Positions 1 to 6,898 of a stretch of 8,361 bases of DNA are shown here, piece by piece. The notes under the pieces were generated by a model that had not been told where the DNA came from, did not search any database, and was given only the letters and a program-made list of their open reading frames with translations. The DNA is from an uncultured Clostridia bacterium (lineage in GTDB: Bacteria > Bacillota > Clostridia > TANB77 > CAG-508): contig CAOPQH010000067.1 of NCBI GenBank assembly GCA_948505485.1, positions 1-8,361 of the forward strand. Direction: 5' to 3'. Made by a program: the position numbers and the translations under genes. The number at the start of each line of letters is the position of its first letter. The first letter of the stretch is position 1.

Positions 1-323
1 GTTCAAGACCTAAAGAAGGAATAAAAGTTGATTCTAAAGATGCATTATTTTTAAGTGAAAGAAAAGAAAGAATTAGTAGAAGAACTGTCCAACACATTAT
101 AAATAAAGAATTGCAAGCTGCAGGACTAGACACAAATAAATATTCTGTTCATAAATTAAGACACACTGCAGCTACTTTAATGTATCAATATGGGAATGTT
201 GATATAAGAGCTTTACAAGAACTTTTAGGACATGAAAGCATTTCTACTACTGAAATATATACTCACGTTAGTAATGAGCAAGTAAGAAATGCTGTTGAGA
301 GTAATCCATTAGCTAATATGTAA
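1..323 (+). CDS. Tyrosine recombinase, XerC/XerD-like, C-terminal part (5' end outside window)
   Basis: The reading frame is open from position 3 to the stop at 321-323, so the gene starts before the window; the TTG at 111 is an internal codon, not the start. The 106 visible residues form the C-terminal part of a tyrosine recombinase catalytic domain, which cuts and rejoins DNA through a 3'-phosphotyrosine. Visible active-site elements are the H-x-L-R-H box (HKLRH, 150-164), the LLGH box (His at 231-233) and the nucleophile Tyr in EIYTHV (codon 258-260). The first catalytic Arg, and probably the Lys, lie outside the window. The LLGHxSIxTTxIYTHV pattern and a short C-terminal tail are typical of chromosomal Xer proteins, but an integrase of a mobile element cannot be excluded from this fragment. 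Composition matches the AT-rich host genes. It converges on dpaB. Confidence 0.93.
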   Translation, partial: SRPKEGIKVDSKDALFLSERKERISRRTVQHIINKELQAAGLDTNKYSVHKLRHTAATLMYQYGNVDIRALQELLGHESISTTEIYTHVSNEQVRNAVESNPLANM

Positions 324-353
324 ATAATATTTATCTTAAACAAACTACTTTAA

Positions 354-390
354 ACAGACCTTAACTTTCATTTTTAAGGTCTGTATTTTT
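354..390. terminator. Hairpin terminator between convergent recombinase and dpaB genes
   Basis: A perfect 10-bp stem (354-363 with 375-384) closes an 11-nt loop. On the + strand it is followed by A and then five T, a normal intrinsic terminator for the recombinase gene. On the minus strand the tail is only weakly T-rich, so it may also end dpaB transcripts but less efficiently. Confidence 0.8.
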
Positions 391-394
391 ATAT

Positions 395-973
395 TCATAA
401 TAATATTGGCTGTATTTGCTCCCTATTTAATGCATATTCAATTGTTTTTTCTATATAAGTATTATCAAATACAATTGAACGTGGTTTCGTAATTGGATTA
501 TCTTGCCTAAAAGGTACAAAATAATAATTACTTCTATTTAATAATTTTCCTATGTTCTCTGCATTTCCACTAAGACCATTATTAGTAGAAACTGCTATAA
601 TTAAAGGGTTATTATTTCTTAAATGTGATTTTGCAGCCATTGTTGCTGGAGTATCAATTATATCATTTGCTAATTTTGCAATAGTATTTCCTGTAGCAGG
701 TGCAATAATCATAATATCTGTCATTTTTTTAGGGCCTATCGGCTCTGCTCCTTGTATAGTATGGATTATTTTTTTACCAGTTATGGTTTCAATTTCATCT
801 ATAAAATCTTTGGCATCTCCAAATTTTGTATCTAAATTATATGCATTATAAGACATCACAGGAATAACCTCAGCACCTTTTTGTACTAATTTTTTCATTT
901 CTGGTATTGTTTTTTTGAAAGTACAAAATGATCCTGTAAGCACAAATCCTATTTTAATTCCATTAAAATCCAA
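395..973 (-). CDS. dpaB: Dipicolinate synthase subunit B
   Basis: This 192-aa protein matches the flavoprotein-like subunit B of dipicolinate synthase (SpoVFB/DpaB). With subunit A, that enzyme oxidises the dihydrodipicolinate-pathway intermediate to dipicolinic acid in the mother cell, for storage as Ca-DPA in the spore core. Family-typical stretches are GFVLTGSFCTF near the N-terminus, the long segment around IIHTIQGAEPIGPKK (69-83), the nucleotide-binding-like APATGNTIAKLAN (91-103), DTPATMAAKSHLRN (107-120) and YFVPFRQDNP (151-160). Length is normal for the family. The start is TTG at 971-973: an in-frame stop lies just upstream, and AGGAAGGGGG (985-994) sits 11 nt before it. The nearby ATG at 961-963 is out of frame. 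Subunit A (dpaA) is usually adjacent, but no trace of it is in the window. A possible sigma-K promoter lies upstream, as expected for a late mother-cell gene. Confidence 0.95.
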   Translation of the reverse strand: MDFNGIKIGFVLTGSFCTFKKTIPEMKKLVQKGAEVIPVMSYNAYNLDTKFGDAKDFIDEIETITGKKIIHTIQGAEPIGPKKMTDIMIIAPATGNTIAKLANDIIDTPATMAAKSHLRNNNPLIIAVSTNNGLSGNAENIGKLLNRSNYYFVPFRQDNPITKPRSIVFDNTYIEKTIEYALNREQIQPILL

Positions 974-1009
974 AGTTAATTATTCCCCCTTCCTAAATTG
1001 TTTATATAA

Positions 1010-1038
1010 TATAATATGATTTTATGTCGATTTTTGTC
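1010..1038 (-). promoter_or_regulatory. Possible sigma-K promoter of dpaB
   Basis: On the minus strand, CATATTATA (1010-1018) fits the sigma-K -10 pattern CATAnnnTA exactly. The dinucleotide AC within GACA (minus AC at 1036-1037) lies 17 nt upstream, where the sigma-K -35 element belongs. Transcription would start near 1003, about 30 nt before the TTG start. In Bacillus subtilis the spoVF operon is a late mother-cell (sigma-K) operon, so this is biologically apt. The DNA is AT-rich, so a chance match is possible. Confidence 0.45.
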
Positions 1039-1041
1039 TCA

Positions 1042-1216
1042 GTTATAAATATATATTTTCAACATTGTAGAGAAGCCATGCGTGGTGATAGCACTTTTCG
1101 TTTGAGCTTGACGAAAACGAAAACGTCCTATTACCAGGTAGCTTGGCGATTATAAAATTTATATATACCCAATTGACAGGTAGCTTGACGACTAATTTTA
1201 CAACAATATATATAAC
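1042..1216. ncRNA. Candidate structured RNA: GC-rich patch inside imperfect inverted repeat
   Basis: No gene is seen between 974 and 1351. Within it, 1071-1150 is about 46% GC, against roughly 25% around it, a known sign of structured RNA in AT-rich genomes. The patch is enclosed by an imperfect inverted repeat: 1042-1047 with 1211-1216, 1050-1054 with 1206-1210, and 1065-1069 with 1199-1203. Inside, 1095-1103 pairs with 1115-1123 (9 bp), or in a second register 1095-1101 pairs with 1111-1117. The two CAGGTAGCTTG copies can each form a small hairpin with a G-T pair, which would favour a + strand transcript because the complement would have A-C mismatches. I recognise no known riboswitch or RNA family, and much of the outer stem is A-T, so this is a candidate only. 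Confidence 0.35.
1105..1191 (+). repeat. Three copies of AGCTTGrCGA
   Basis: AGCTTGACGA occurs at 1105-1114 and 1182-1191, and AGCTTGGCGA at 1140-1149. The last two copies share the longer CAGGTAGCTTG (1135-1145 and 1177-1187, offset 42). The first copy sits in the loop of the 1095-1123 hairpin. The offsets (35 and 42) are unequal, so this is a repeated motif rather than a regular tandem array. Confidence 0.75.
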
Positions 1217-1220
1217 AAAA

Positions 1221-1263
1221 GTGGACTTTAAAATGTTTTTGTTATAAACATTTTAAAGTCCGC
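1221..1263. terminator. Strong hairpin, likely terminator of the cation-pump gene
   Basis: A perfect 16-bp stem (1223-1238 with 1246-1261), extended to 18 bp by a G-T and a G-C pair, closes a 7-nt loop. On the minus strand it is followed by a T-rich tail (TTTTGTTAT), which fits termination of the ATPase mRNA 90 bp after its stop. On the + strand the tail is moderately T-rich (ATCTTTATTTAT), so it could also end a + transcript from the 1042-1216 element. Confidence 0.7.
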
Positions 1264-1275
1264 ATCTTTATTTAT

Positions 1276-1307
1276 ATATTAGGAAAGTCATGCTGACTTT
1301 CTAATAT
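1276..1307. other. Second hairpin downstream of the cation-pump gene
   Basis: A 14-bp stem with one bulged G (1276-1290 with 1294-1307) closes a 3-nt loop TGC. Neither strand has a clear T-tract, so it is not a standard terminator. Part of the left arm (GGAAAG, 1282-1287) could instead pair with CTTTCC at 1313-1318. It may protect the mRNA 3' end. Confidence 0.55.
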
Positions 1308-1351
1308 TAAGGCTTTCCGATTTGTTCTATATTATAAAAATAAAATTATAA

Positions 1352-3919
1352 TTATGCAGTTTTATTTATTTTTTTAAATATCTCCATTGCGAGCAAAAGT
1401 GGAATTGTTAATAAAAGCAATATTAAAATTGTACCAATATTTATAGTAGCCATCTTAAAAAATGAAGATAAAGACTGATAAGATACGATTATAATTTGTA
1501 TTAAAGATGTTATAATAATAGAACTTATTAAAAATTTATTGTTTTTTAAAGGTATTTTAGTTATAGATATATTTTCACTTCTACAATTAAAAATATGAAC
1601 ATTTTCCATAAATACCATCAAAGTTAATAATATACTTCTAATTAGTTCAATATTATAATTTTTAACTTTTATTAAATATATATAAACAACAAATTCAATT
1701 ATGGCCATTACTAAAGATGAAACTATAATTTCATTTACTAATAATTTATTAAAAATTTTTTCATCTTTCTTCTTCACTTTTTTATTCATAACATCTTCTA
1801 TATCTCTTTCAAAAGCTAACGCATCTCCTTGTATTCCATTACTAATTAAATTTAGCCATAATAATTGAATTGCAACAAGAGGTATTGGTAATCCGAAAAT
1901 CATAGAAAATACAAATAAAATTATTTCAGAAAAACCTGTTGATAAAAGCAAATAAATTACTTTTCTTATATTGTTATATGCCCTTCTTCCCTCTTCTACA
2001 CCTTTAACAATACTTGAAAAATTATCATCTACTATTATCATATTTCCTGTTTCTTTAGCAATATCTGTTCCACTTCCCATTGCAACACCTATATTGGCCG
2101 CCTTCAAAGCTGGTGTGTCATTAACTCCATCACCTGTAACTGCTATAAATTCACCTTCATTTTTAAATTTTTCTACTATTTCTAATTTTTGCATTGGTGT
2201 AACTCTTGAATAAACTTCATCAATTCCTAATCTTTTAGCAATTGATTCTGCTGTTAGTTTATAGTCTCCTGTTATCATGGATACTCCTATTCCTGCCTTT
2301 TTACATTGATTAATAGCTTCTGTTACATCTTCTCTTATTGGATCTACAAATGCAACCATTCCCATATAAACTAATTTAGGAATATCTTTTTCTGTATAAC
2401 TATTGTAAAAATTTTCTTTTATACCTTTAGCTAAAGCTATAACTCTAAATCCTTCATTTGATAAATTATCTGCTTGTTTAATTATTTTATTATAATCAAG
2501 GTCTACTATTTTATCTCCTTCTTGCATCTTATTGCAAAATTCTAAGACTTTTTCAACTCCTCCTTTTACAGTTGAATAATAAATTTTATTATCTTTAATT
2601 TTTTCTTCATACAATACAGATGAATATTTTAGTTTTGACTCGTAAGGAATTGTTTCTATAATTTCATTATTGTTTTTTACTCCTAATTTCAATGCTAATG
2701 ATAGAAATGCAACATCAATTGCATCTCCATAATATACCCATTCATTATTTTTTAATTTTAAACTTGCTTCATTATTTATCAAACCTAGTTTAGCAATATC
2801 TTTTATTTGGTTATAATTATCTGATGAAAATTCATCTTCAGTTTCTATATCTCCTAAATCGTTATATCCTACTCCTGTTATATATGCAATTTCATTATTA
2901 GGCAAAACTATTTTTTTAGCAGTTTGCTCATTTGCTGTAAGAGTACCAGTTTTATCTGTTGCAATTTTAGTACAACTTCCTAAACTTTCAACAGCATTTA
3001 ATTTTTTTACAATAACATTCTTTTTTGCCATTTTCGATGCTGATATAGACAACACTATAGTCATTGCAATTGTTAATCCTTCTGGTATGGCAGAAACTGT
3101 TAACGCTACTACAGTTGAAAAAATATCTATAATACTGTAAGATTTTATATATAAGAAAACACACATAATTATTGCAAAAATTACAAATCCAATACTTATT
3201 TGTTTAGAAAACTTTTCCATTCTTATAACTAAAGGAGATTTAGTTTCCTCGCTACTTAGTACATTTTCTGCAACTTTTCCGAATTCTGTATTTTTTCCTA
3301 CAGAAATTACAATTCCTTTTCCTCTTCCTTTGGTAACAATACAACCTGCATATGCTATATTATTTCTGTCTACTAAACTTGCTGCTTCGTCTTGTATTTG
3401 TGTATCTTTAAATTTTGGAATGGATTCTCCTGTAAGAATAGATTCATCTATAGACAACTCATGTGTTTCAATTAATCTTAAATCTGCTGGAACTTTATCT
3501 CCAGATTCAAGTAATACTATATCTCCGACAACGATATTTTCAGAATCTATTGTTTTTGTTTCATTATCTCTTATAATTTTAGAATTTATTCTTATCATAT
3601 TTTCCAATTTTTGGCTATTCTTTTCAGAATTCCATTCTTGATATGTTCCAATTATTGAATTAATTATAATAACAGCAAAAATAAATGTTGAATCAGCATA
3701 ACTTTTTGTTAAAATTGAAAATATTGCAGCTATTACTAATATTGCTATAATAGGACTTTTAAATTGCTCTATAAAAATTTGAAGTATAGTTTCTTTTTTT
3801 GCTTTAGGAATTTGATTTTTCCCATTTTGCTTTATTCTCTTTTGAGCTTCTTCATCTGTTAATCCTTTTATATCTGTATTATAATATTTTAAAACATCTT
3901 CTATACTAAAATTCCACAT
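1352..3919 (-). CDS. P2-type cation-transporting ATPase (Ca2+-ATPase-like)
   Basis: This 855-aa membrane pump uses ATP, through a phospho-aspartate intermediate, to move cations across the cytoplasmic membrane. Domain order is complete: N-terminal cation-ATPase segment (about 1-50), M1-M2 (55-93), actuator domain with TGES (163-166), M3-M4 with PEGL (279-282), P-domain with DKTGTLT (phosphorylated D322), N-domain with KGGVE (452-456), then DPIR (526-529), MITGD (548-552), TGDGVNDTPALK (595-606), and six C-terminal membrane segments (about 654-846). The cluster M4 PEGL, M6 NLISNG (690-695) and M8 MENVHIFNCRSEN (771-783) places it in the P2 group near SERCA/PacL-type calcium pumps. Aligned by eye to SERCA, M5 has G662 for the site-I Asn and M6 has N694 for the site Asp, so the ion is not certain. 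The start ATG has GGGGG six nt upstream (3926-3930). It is monocistronic, with guaB ending 121 bp upstream behind a terminator. Confidence 0.95.
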   Translation of the reverse strand: MWNFSIEDVLKYYNTDIKGLTDEEAQKRIKQNGKNQIPKAKKETILQIFIEQFKSPIIAILVIAAIFSILTKSYADSTFIFAVIIINSIIGTYQEWNSEKNSQKLENMIRINSKIIRDNETKTIDSENIVVGDIVLLESGDKVPADLRLIETHELSIDESILTGESIPKFKDTQIQDEAASLVDRNNIAYAGCIVTKGRGKGIVISVGKNTEFGKVAENVLSSEETKSPLVIRMEKFSKQISIGFVIFAIIMCVFLYIKSYSIIDIFSTVVALTVSAIPEGLTIAMTIVLSISASKMAKKNVIVKKLNAVESLGSCTKIATDKTGTLTANEQTAKKIVLPNNEIAYITGVGYNDLGDIETEDEFSSDNYNQIKDIAKLGLINNEASLKLKNNEWVYYGDAIDVAFLSLALKLGVKNNNEIIETIPYESKLKYSSVLYEEKIKDNKIYYSTVKGGVEKVLEFCNKMQEGDKIVDLDYNKIIKQADNLSNEGFRVIALAKGIKENFYNSYTEKDIPKLVYMGMVAFVDPIREDVTEAINQCKKAGIGVSMITGDYKLTAESIAKRLGIDEVYSRVTPMQKLEIVEKFKNEGEFIAVTGDGVNDTPALKAANIGVAMGSGTDIAKETGNMIIVDDNFSSIVKGVEEGRRAYNNIRKVIYLLLSTGFSEIILFVFSMIFGLPIPLVAIQLLWLNLISNGIQGDALAFERDIEDVMNKKVKKKDEKIFNKLLVNEIIVSSLVMAIIEFVVYIYLIKVKNYNIELIRSILLTLMVFMENVHIFNCRSENISITKIPLKNNKFLISSIIITSLIQIIIVSYQSLSSFFKMATINIGTILILLLLTIPLLLAMEIFKKINKTA

Positions 3920-3982
3920 AAAAAACCCCCGTTTTTTATTTATTATTGTCTTTTAACAATTTTTTATGCTAATTTACAACTA

Positions 3983-4008
3983 AAAACTCTCGACATGTCG
4001 AGAGTTTT
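3983..4008. terminator. Terminator of guaB: perfect 26-bp palindrome
   Basis: The 26 bases are exactly self-complementary, with centre CTCTCGACATGTCGAGAG flanked by AAAA and TTTT. As RNA this gives an 11-bp stem with a 4-nt loop, the outer A-U pairs doubling as the U-tract. It lies 33 bp beyond the guaB stop, so it should end guaB and insulate the ATPase gene. It would look the same to polymerase from either side. No convincing sigma-A promoter for the ATPase gene was found between here and 3919. Confidence 0.8.
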
Positions 4009-4040
4009 ATAATATATTTTACAGAAAATTTTTTATTACA

Positions 4041-5546
4041 TTATAACATTTGATTATCTAATTCTTTTAATATTACATCATGTGCACTACCTTCTGAAAT
4101 ACTTACATCAGAAACTAAAGTAAGTCTTGCCTTCTCATGCAATTCTGGTATAGTAATAGCTCCACAGTTACACATTGTAGATTTTATTTTTGCAACTGTT
4201 AAATCTAAATTATCTTTTAATGGACCAGCATAAGGTATATAAGAGTCTACTCCTTCTTCAAAAGAAAGTTTTTTATCTCCTCCCATATCATATCTTTGCC
4301 AATTTCTTGCTCTATTTGATCCTTCTCCCCAATATTCTTTAACAAAAGTATTACCTTTTTTTACAACTCTTGTTGGACTTTCATCAAATCTTGCAAAATA
4401 TCTTCCCATCATTACAAAATCAGCACCTAATGCTAAAGCTATTGTTATATGATGATCATGAACTATACCACCATCAGAACATACTGGAATATATATACCT
4501 GTTTCTTCAAAATATTCATTTCTTGCTTGTATAACATCAATTAAACTACTAGCTTGTCCTCTTCCAATTCCTTTCGTTTCACGTGTTATACAGATAGATC
4601 CTCCACCAACACCAACTTTTATAAAGTCTGCACCAGCTTCTGCTAAATATCTAAATCCCTCTCTGTCTACTACATTTCCTGCACCTATCTTTACAGAATC
4701 TCCATATTTAGCTCTTACAAAATCTATAGTATTTTTTTGCCATACAGAATATCCATCTGAAGAATCCATACAAATTAAATCAACTCCAGCATCAACTAAC
4801 GCAGGTATTCTTTCTTCATAATCTCTAGTATTTATACCAGCACCTACTATATACCTTTTATTTTCATCAAGTAAAGAATTTGGGTTATGTTTTCTATCTT
4901 CATAATCTTTTCTAAATACTAAATATTTTAAATTTCCTTCTTTTGATAATATTGGTAAACAAGCTTTTTTATTAATCCAAATTAAATCATTTGCCTCTGA
5001 CAAACTAATTCCATCTTCTGCCCATACTACTTTATCTTTTGGTGTCATAAAATTATCAATAGGTGCATCCATATTGTCTCTTGTAATTCTATAATCTTTA
5101 TCTGTAACTAGACCTATAAATTTACCATTACATGATCCATCATCTGTTACAATCACTGTTGAGTGACCTGTTTCTTTTACTAATGTAATTACATCTTTAA
5201 GTGGTGTTCCACTTTTTACATTTGAATCACTTACTACAAATCCAGCTTTGTGTTTTTTTACATGTTTTACCATCTTTGCTTGTGACTCTATAGATTGAGA
5301 ACCATATATAAAAGCAACTCCTCCTTCTCTTGCTAATGCAATTCCCATTTCTTCGCCTGAAACTGATTGCATAATTGCAGAAACCATTGGAACATTTGCA
5401 TAATATTTTGCTTCTTCTCCTTTTTTATATTTAACAAGTGGTGTTCTTAAGGATACGTTTGATGGTATACATCTTTCATCTGTTAAATTTGGTAATAGTA
5501 AAAATTCGTTAAAAGTTCTTGATATATCTTCTAATATTTTTGCCAT
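4041..5546 (-). CDS. guaB: IMP dehydrogenase (divergent clostridial type)
   Basis: IMP dehydrogenase converts IMP plus NAD+ to XMP, the first committed step of guanine nucleotide synthesis, in the cytoplasm. The 501-aa length fits full-size IMPDH. An (alpha/beta)8 barrel is interrupted by two CBS domains (about 92-220). Catalytic features are the cysteine loop GVGGGSICITRETKGIGRGQ with C319, D261 in DSSDG, the IMP-phosphate segments SDGG (357-360) and MMGRYFA (379-385), and an Arg-Tyr pair (R418, Y419) in the flap region. The loop and the GRYFARFDESP segment differ from the common GPGSICTTR and GSLLAGTEE forms, indicating a distinct subgroup. The CBS domains and full length argue against GMP reductase. 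The start ATG follows GGGGGAG (5554-5560) at a spacing of 7 nt. It is transcribed alone, and no guaA is nearby. Confidence 0.93.
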   Translation of the reverse strand: MAKILEDISRTFNEFLLLPNLTDERCIPSNVSLRTPLVKYKKGEEAKYYANVPMVSAIMQSVSGEEMGIALAREGGVAFIYGSQSIESQAKMVKHVKKHKAGFVVSDSNVKSGTPLKDVITLVKETGHSTVIVTDDGSCNGKFIGLVTDKDYRITRDNMDAPIDNFMTPKDKVVWAEDGISLSEANDLIWINKKACLPILSKEGNLKYLVFRKDYEDRKHNPNSLLDENKRYIVGAGINTRDYEERIPALVDAGVDLICMDSSDGYSVWQKNTIDFVRAKYGDSVKIGAGNVVDREGFRYLAEAGADFIKVGVGGGSICITRETKGIGRGQASSLIDVIQARNEYFEETGIYIPVCSDGGIVHDHHITIALALGADFVMMGRYFARFDESPTRVVKKGNTFVKEYWGEGSNRARNWQRYDMGGDKKLSFEEGVDSYIPYAGPLKDNLDLTVAKIKSTMCNCGAITIPELHEKARLTLVSDVSISEGSAHDVILKELDNQML

Positions 5547-5597
5547 TTTAATACTCCCCCTAATATTAAATTTATTTAAAATAATCTAGTTTCATTT

Positions 5598-5626
5598 ATA
5601 TTACAAGCATATTTTTAAATGTACAA
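5598..5626 (-). promoter_or_regulatory. Sigma-A promoter of guaB
   Basis: On the minus strand, TTGTAC (5621-5626) and TAATAT (5598-5603) are separated by 17 nt. The start would be near 5591, giving a leader of about 45 nt before the guaB ATG. The leader is too short for a purine riboswitch and shows no such conserved elements. Confidence 0.6.
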
Positions 5627-5642
5627 TAGTTTTATTTATAAA

Positions 5643-5685
5643 ATTTATATTATAGAAAAGTCTTTAAACTTCCTATAATATAAAT
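5643..5685 (-). terminator. Terminator-like hairpin after ackA
   Basis: A 13-bp A-T-rich stem (5643-5655 with 5673-5685) has an additional inner 4-bp stem AAGT/ACTT. It begins 10 bp beyond the ackA stop and is followed on the minus strand by a weak T-rich stretch. It lies upstream of the guaB promoter and separates the two transcription units. Confidence 0.65.
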
Positions 5686-5694
5686 ATGTTTTAA

Positions 5695-6888
5695 CTAATC
5701 TTTAATTAATCTTTGCGTTTCTTGTGCTATCATAAGTTCTTCGTTTGTAGGTATTATATATACTTTTACTTTTGAGTTTGATTTAGAAACTAATTTTTCT
5801 TCTCCTCTACAATTGTTAGCTTCTTCATCAATATCCACTCCCATAAATGTTAATTGCTCACATATACCTTTTCTAATATTTATTTGATTTTCTCCAACTC
5901 CACCTGTAAATACTATTGCATCAACACCATTCATTGCAACTGCATATTTTGCTATATAACTTGCAACCTCGTATTTAAAAGTATTCATTGCTATAAGAGC
6001 CTTTTCATTATTTTCTACTGATGCTGTTTCGATGACTCTAAAGTCTGGTGCTAATCCTGATATCCCTTGTACACCTGATTTTTTATTTAAAATATTTTCT
6101 ACTTCGTTTGCAGATAAATTTTCTTTTTTCATTAAAAATGTAACAACAGAAGGATCTAAATCTCCTGATCTTGTTACCATTGGTATTCCCGCTAAAGGAG
6201 TTAATCCCATACTTGTATCTACTGATTTCCCTCCTTGTACAGCACATATACTAGATCCTTGTCCTAAATGGCATGTAATTATTTTTAAATCTTTTATATC
6301 TTTATTTTCTATTTCTGCTAATCTTTTTGAAACATACATGTGTGAAGTTCCATGAAAACCGTATTTTCTTATACCATATTTTTCATAATATTCGTAAGGT
6401 ATTGGATATATATATCTTTCTTTAGGTATACTTTGATGAAATGCTGTATCAAACACGCCTACCATTTTTTTACCAGGCATAACTTTTTGACATGCTTCTA
6501 TTCCCATTATTCCGGCTGGATTATGTAGTGGTGCTAAGTCTGTACATTCTTTTAAAACATTTATAACATTTTCATCAATTATTACAGATTCACTTATTTT
6601 TTCTCCTCCATGCACTAATCTGTGACCTATTGCATTAATTTCGTCTAAGGTATCTATAACTTTATATTCTGGGTTTGTTAATTGTTTTAAAGTAAAATCT
6701 ATTGCTTCTGTATGGTCTAAAGCCGTGTGCTTTATTTCTGTTTTTTGACCATTTGCTTTATGTGTTATAAATGCTTCTTGTTCTCCTATTCTTTCATATT
6801 TTCCAGAAGCTAAGACTTCTTCTGTTTCCATATTAATTAATTGATATTTTAATGATGAACTTCCACAGTTTAATACTAATATTTTCAT
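5695..6888 (-). CDS. ackA: Acetate kinase
   Basis: Acetate kinase interconverts acetyl phosphate plus ADP and acetate plus ATP, the ATP-forming end of acetogenic fermentation, in the cytoplasm. The 397-aa length is normal. All key residues known from the Methanosarcina enzyme are present, offset by one after the N-terminus: N7 in NCGSSSLKYQL, R90, H122, D147 in VFDTAFHQ, H179 in YGFHGTSH, R240 in TRSGDLDP and E383. FTGGVGEN (327-334) is the usual clostridial form of the adenosine-binding motif. The ATG start gives the canonical N-terminus MKILVLNCGSSS, although the only Shine-Dalgarno match, AAGGAG (6918-6923), lies 29 nt upstream with a small hairpin between. Phosphotransacetylase (pta), often adjacent, is not in the window. 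A sigma-A promoter gives a leader of about 110 nt. Confidence 0.97.
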   Translation of the reverse strand: MKILVLNCGSSSLKYQLINMETEEVLASGKYERIGEQEAFITHKANGQKTEIKHTALDHTEAIDFTLKQLTNPEYKVIDTLDEINAIGHRLVHGGEKISESVIIDENVINVLKECTDLAPLHNPAGIMGIEACQKVMPGKKMVGVFDTAFHQSIPKERYIYPIPYEYYEKYGIRKYGFHGTSHMYVSKRLAEIENKDIKDLKIITCHLGQGSSICAVQGGKSVDTSMGLTPLAGIPMVTRSGDLDPSVVTFLMKKENLSANEVENILNKKSGVQGISGLAPDFRVIETASVENNEKALIAMNTFKYEVASYIAKYAVAMNGVDAIVFTGGVGENQINIRKGICEQLTFMGVDIDEEANNCRGEEKLVSKSNSKVKVYIIPTNEELMIAQETQRLIKD

Positions 6889-6898
6889 TTTTTTATTA

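Noticed and set aside
552..851. + strand ORF opposite dpaB, and similar + strand ORFs at 1971-2213, 3330-3641 and 6032-6355
   Set aside because: They are shadows of well-supported minus-strand genes, with no recognisable protein features of their own.
1131..1150. Resemblance of ACCAGGTAGC..GGCGA to the 3' part of a c-di-GMP-I riboswitch
   Set aside because: The other conserved parts of that riboswitch (the GGGACGCAAAGC core and the GAAA tetraloop helix) are missing upstream.
1105..1191. CRISPR-like repeats
   Set aside because: Only three short 10-nt copies at unequal spacing, with no cas genes.
1281..1295. GGAAAGTCATGCT resembles the conserved GAGGAAAGTCCATGCT of RNase P RNA
   Set aside because: It is part of a simple hairpin, and none of the other conserved RNase P RNA segments occurs nearby.
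5547..5694. Purine riboswitch before guaB
   Set aside because: The leader from the predicted start is about 45 nt and AT-rich, without the conserved three-way-junction elements.
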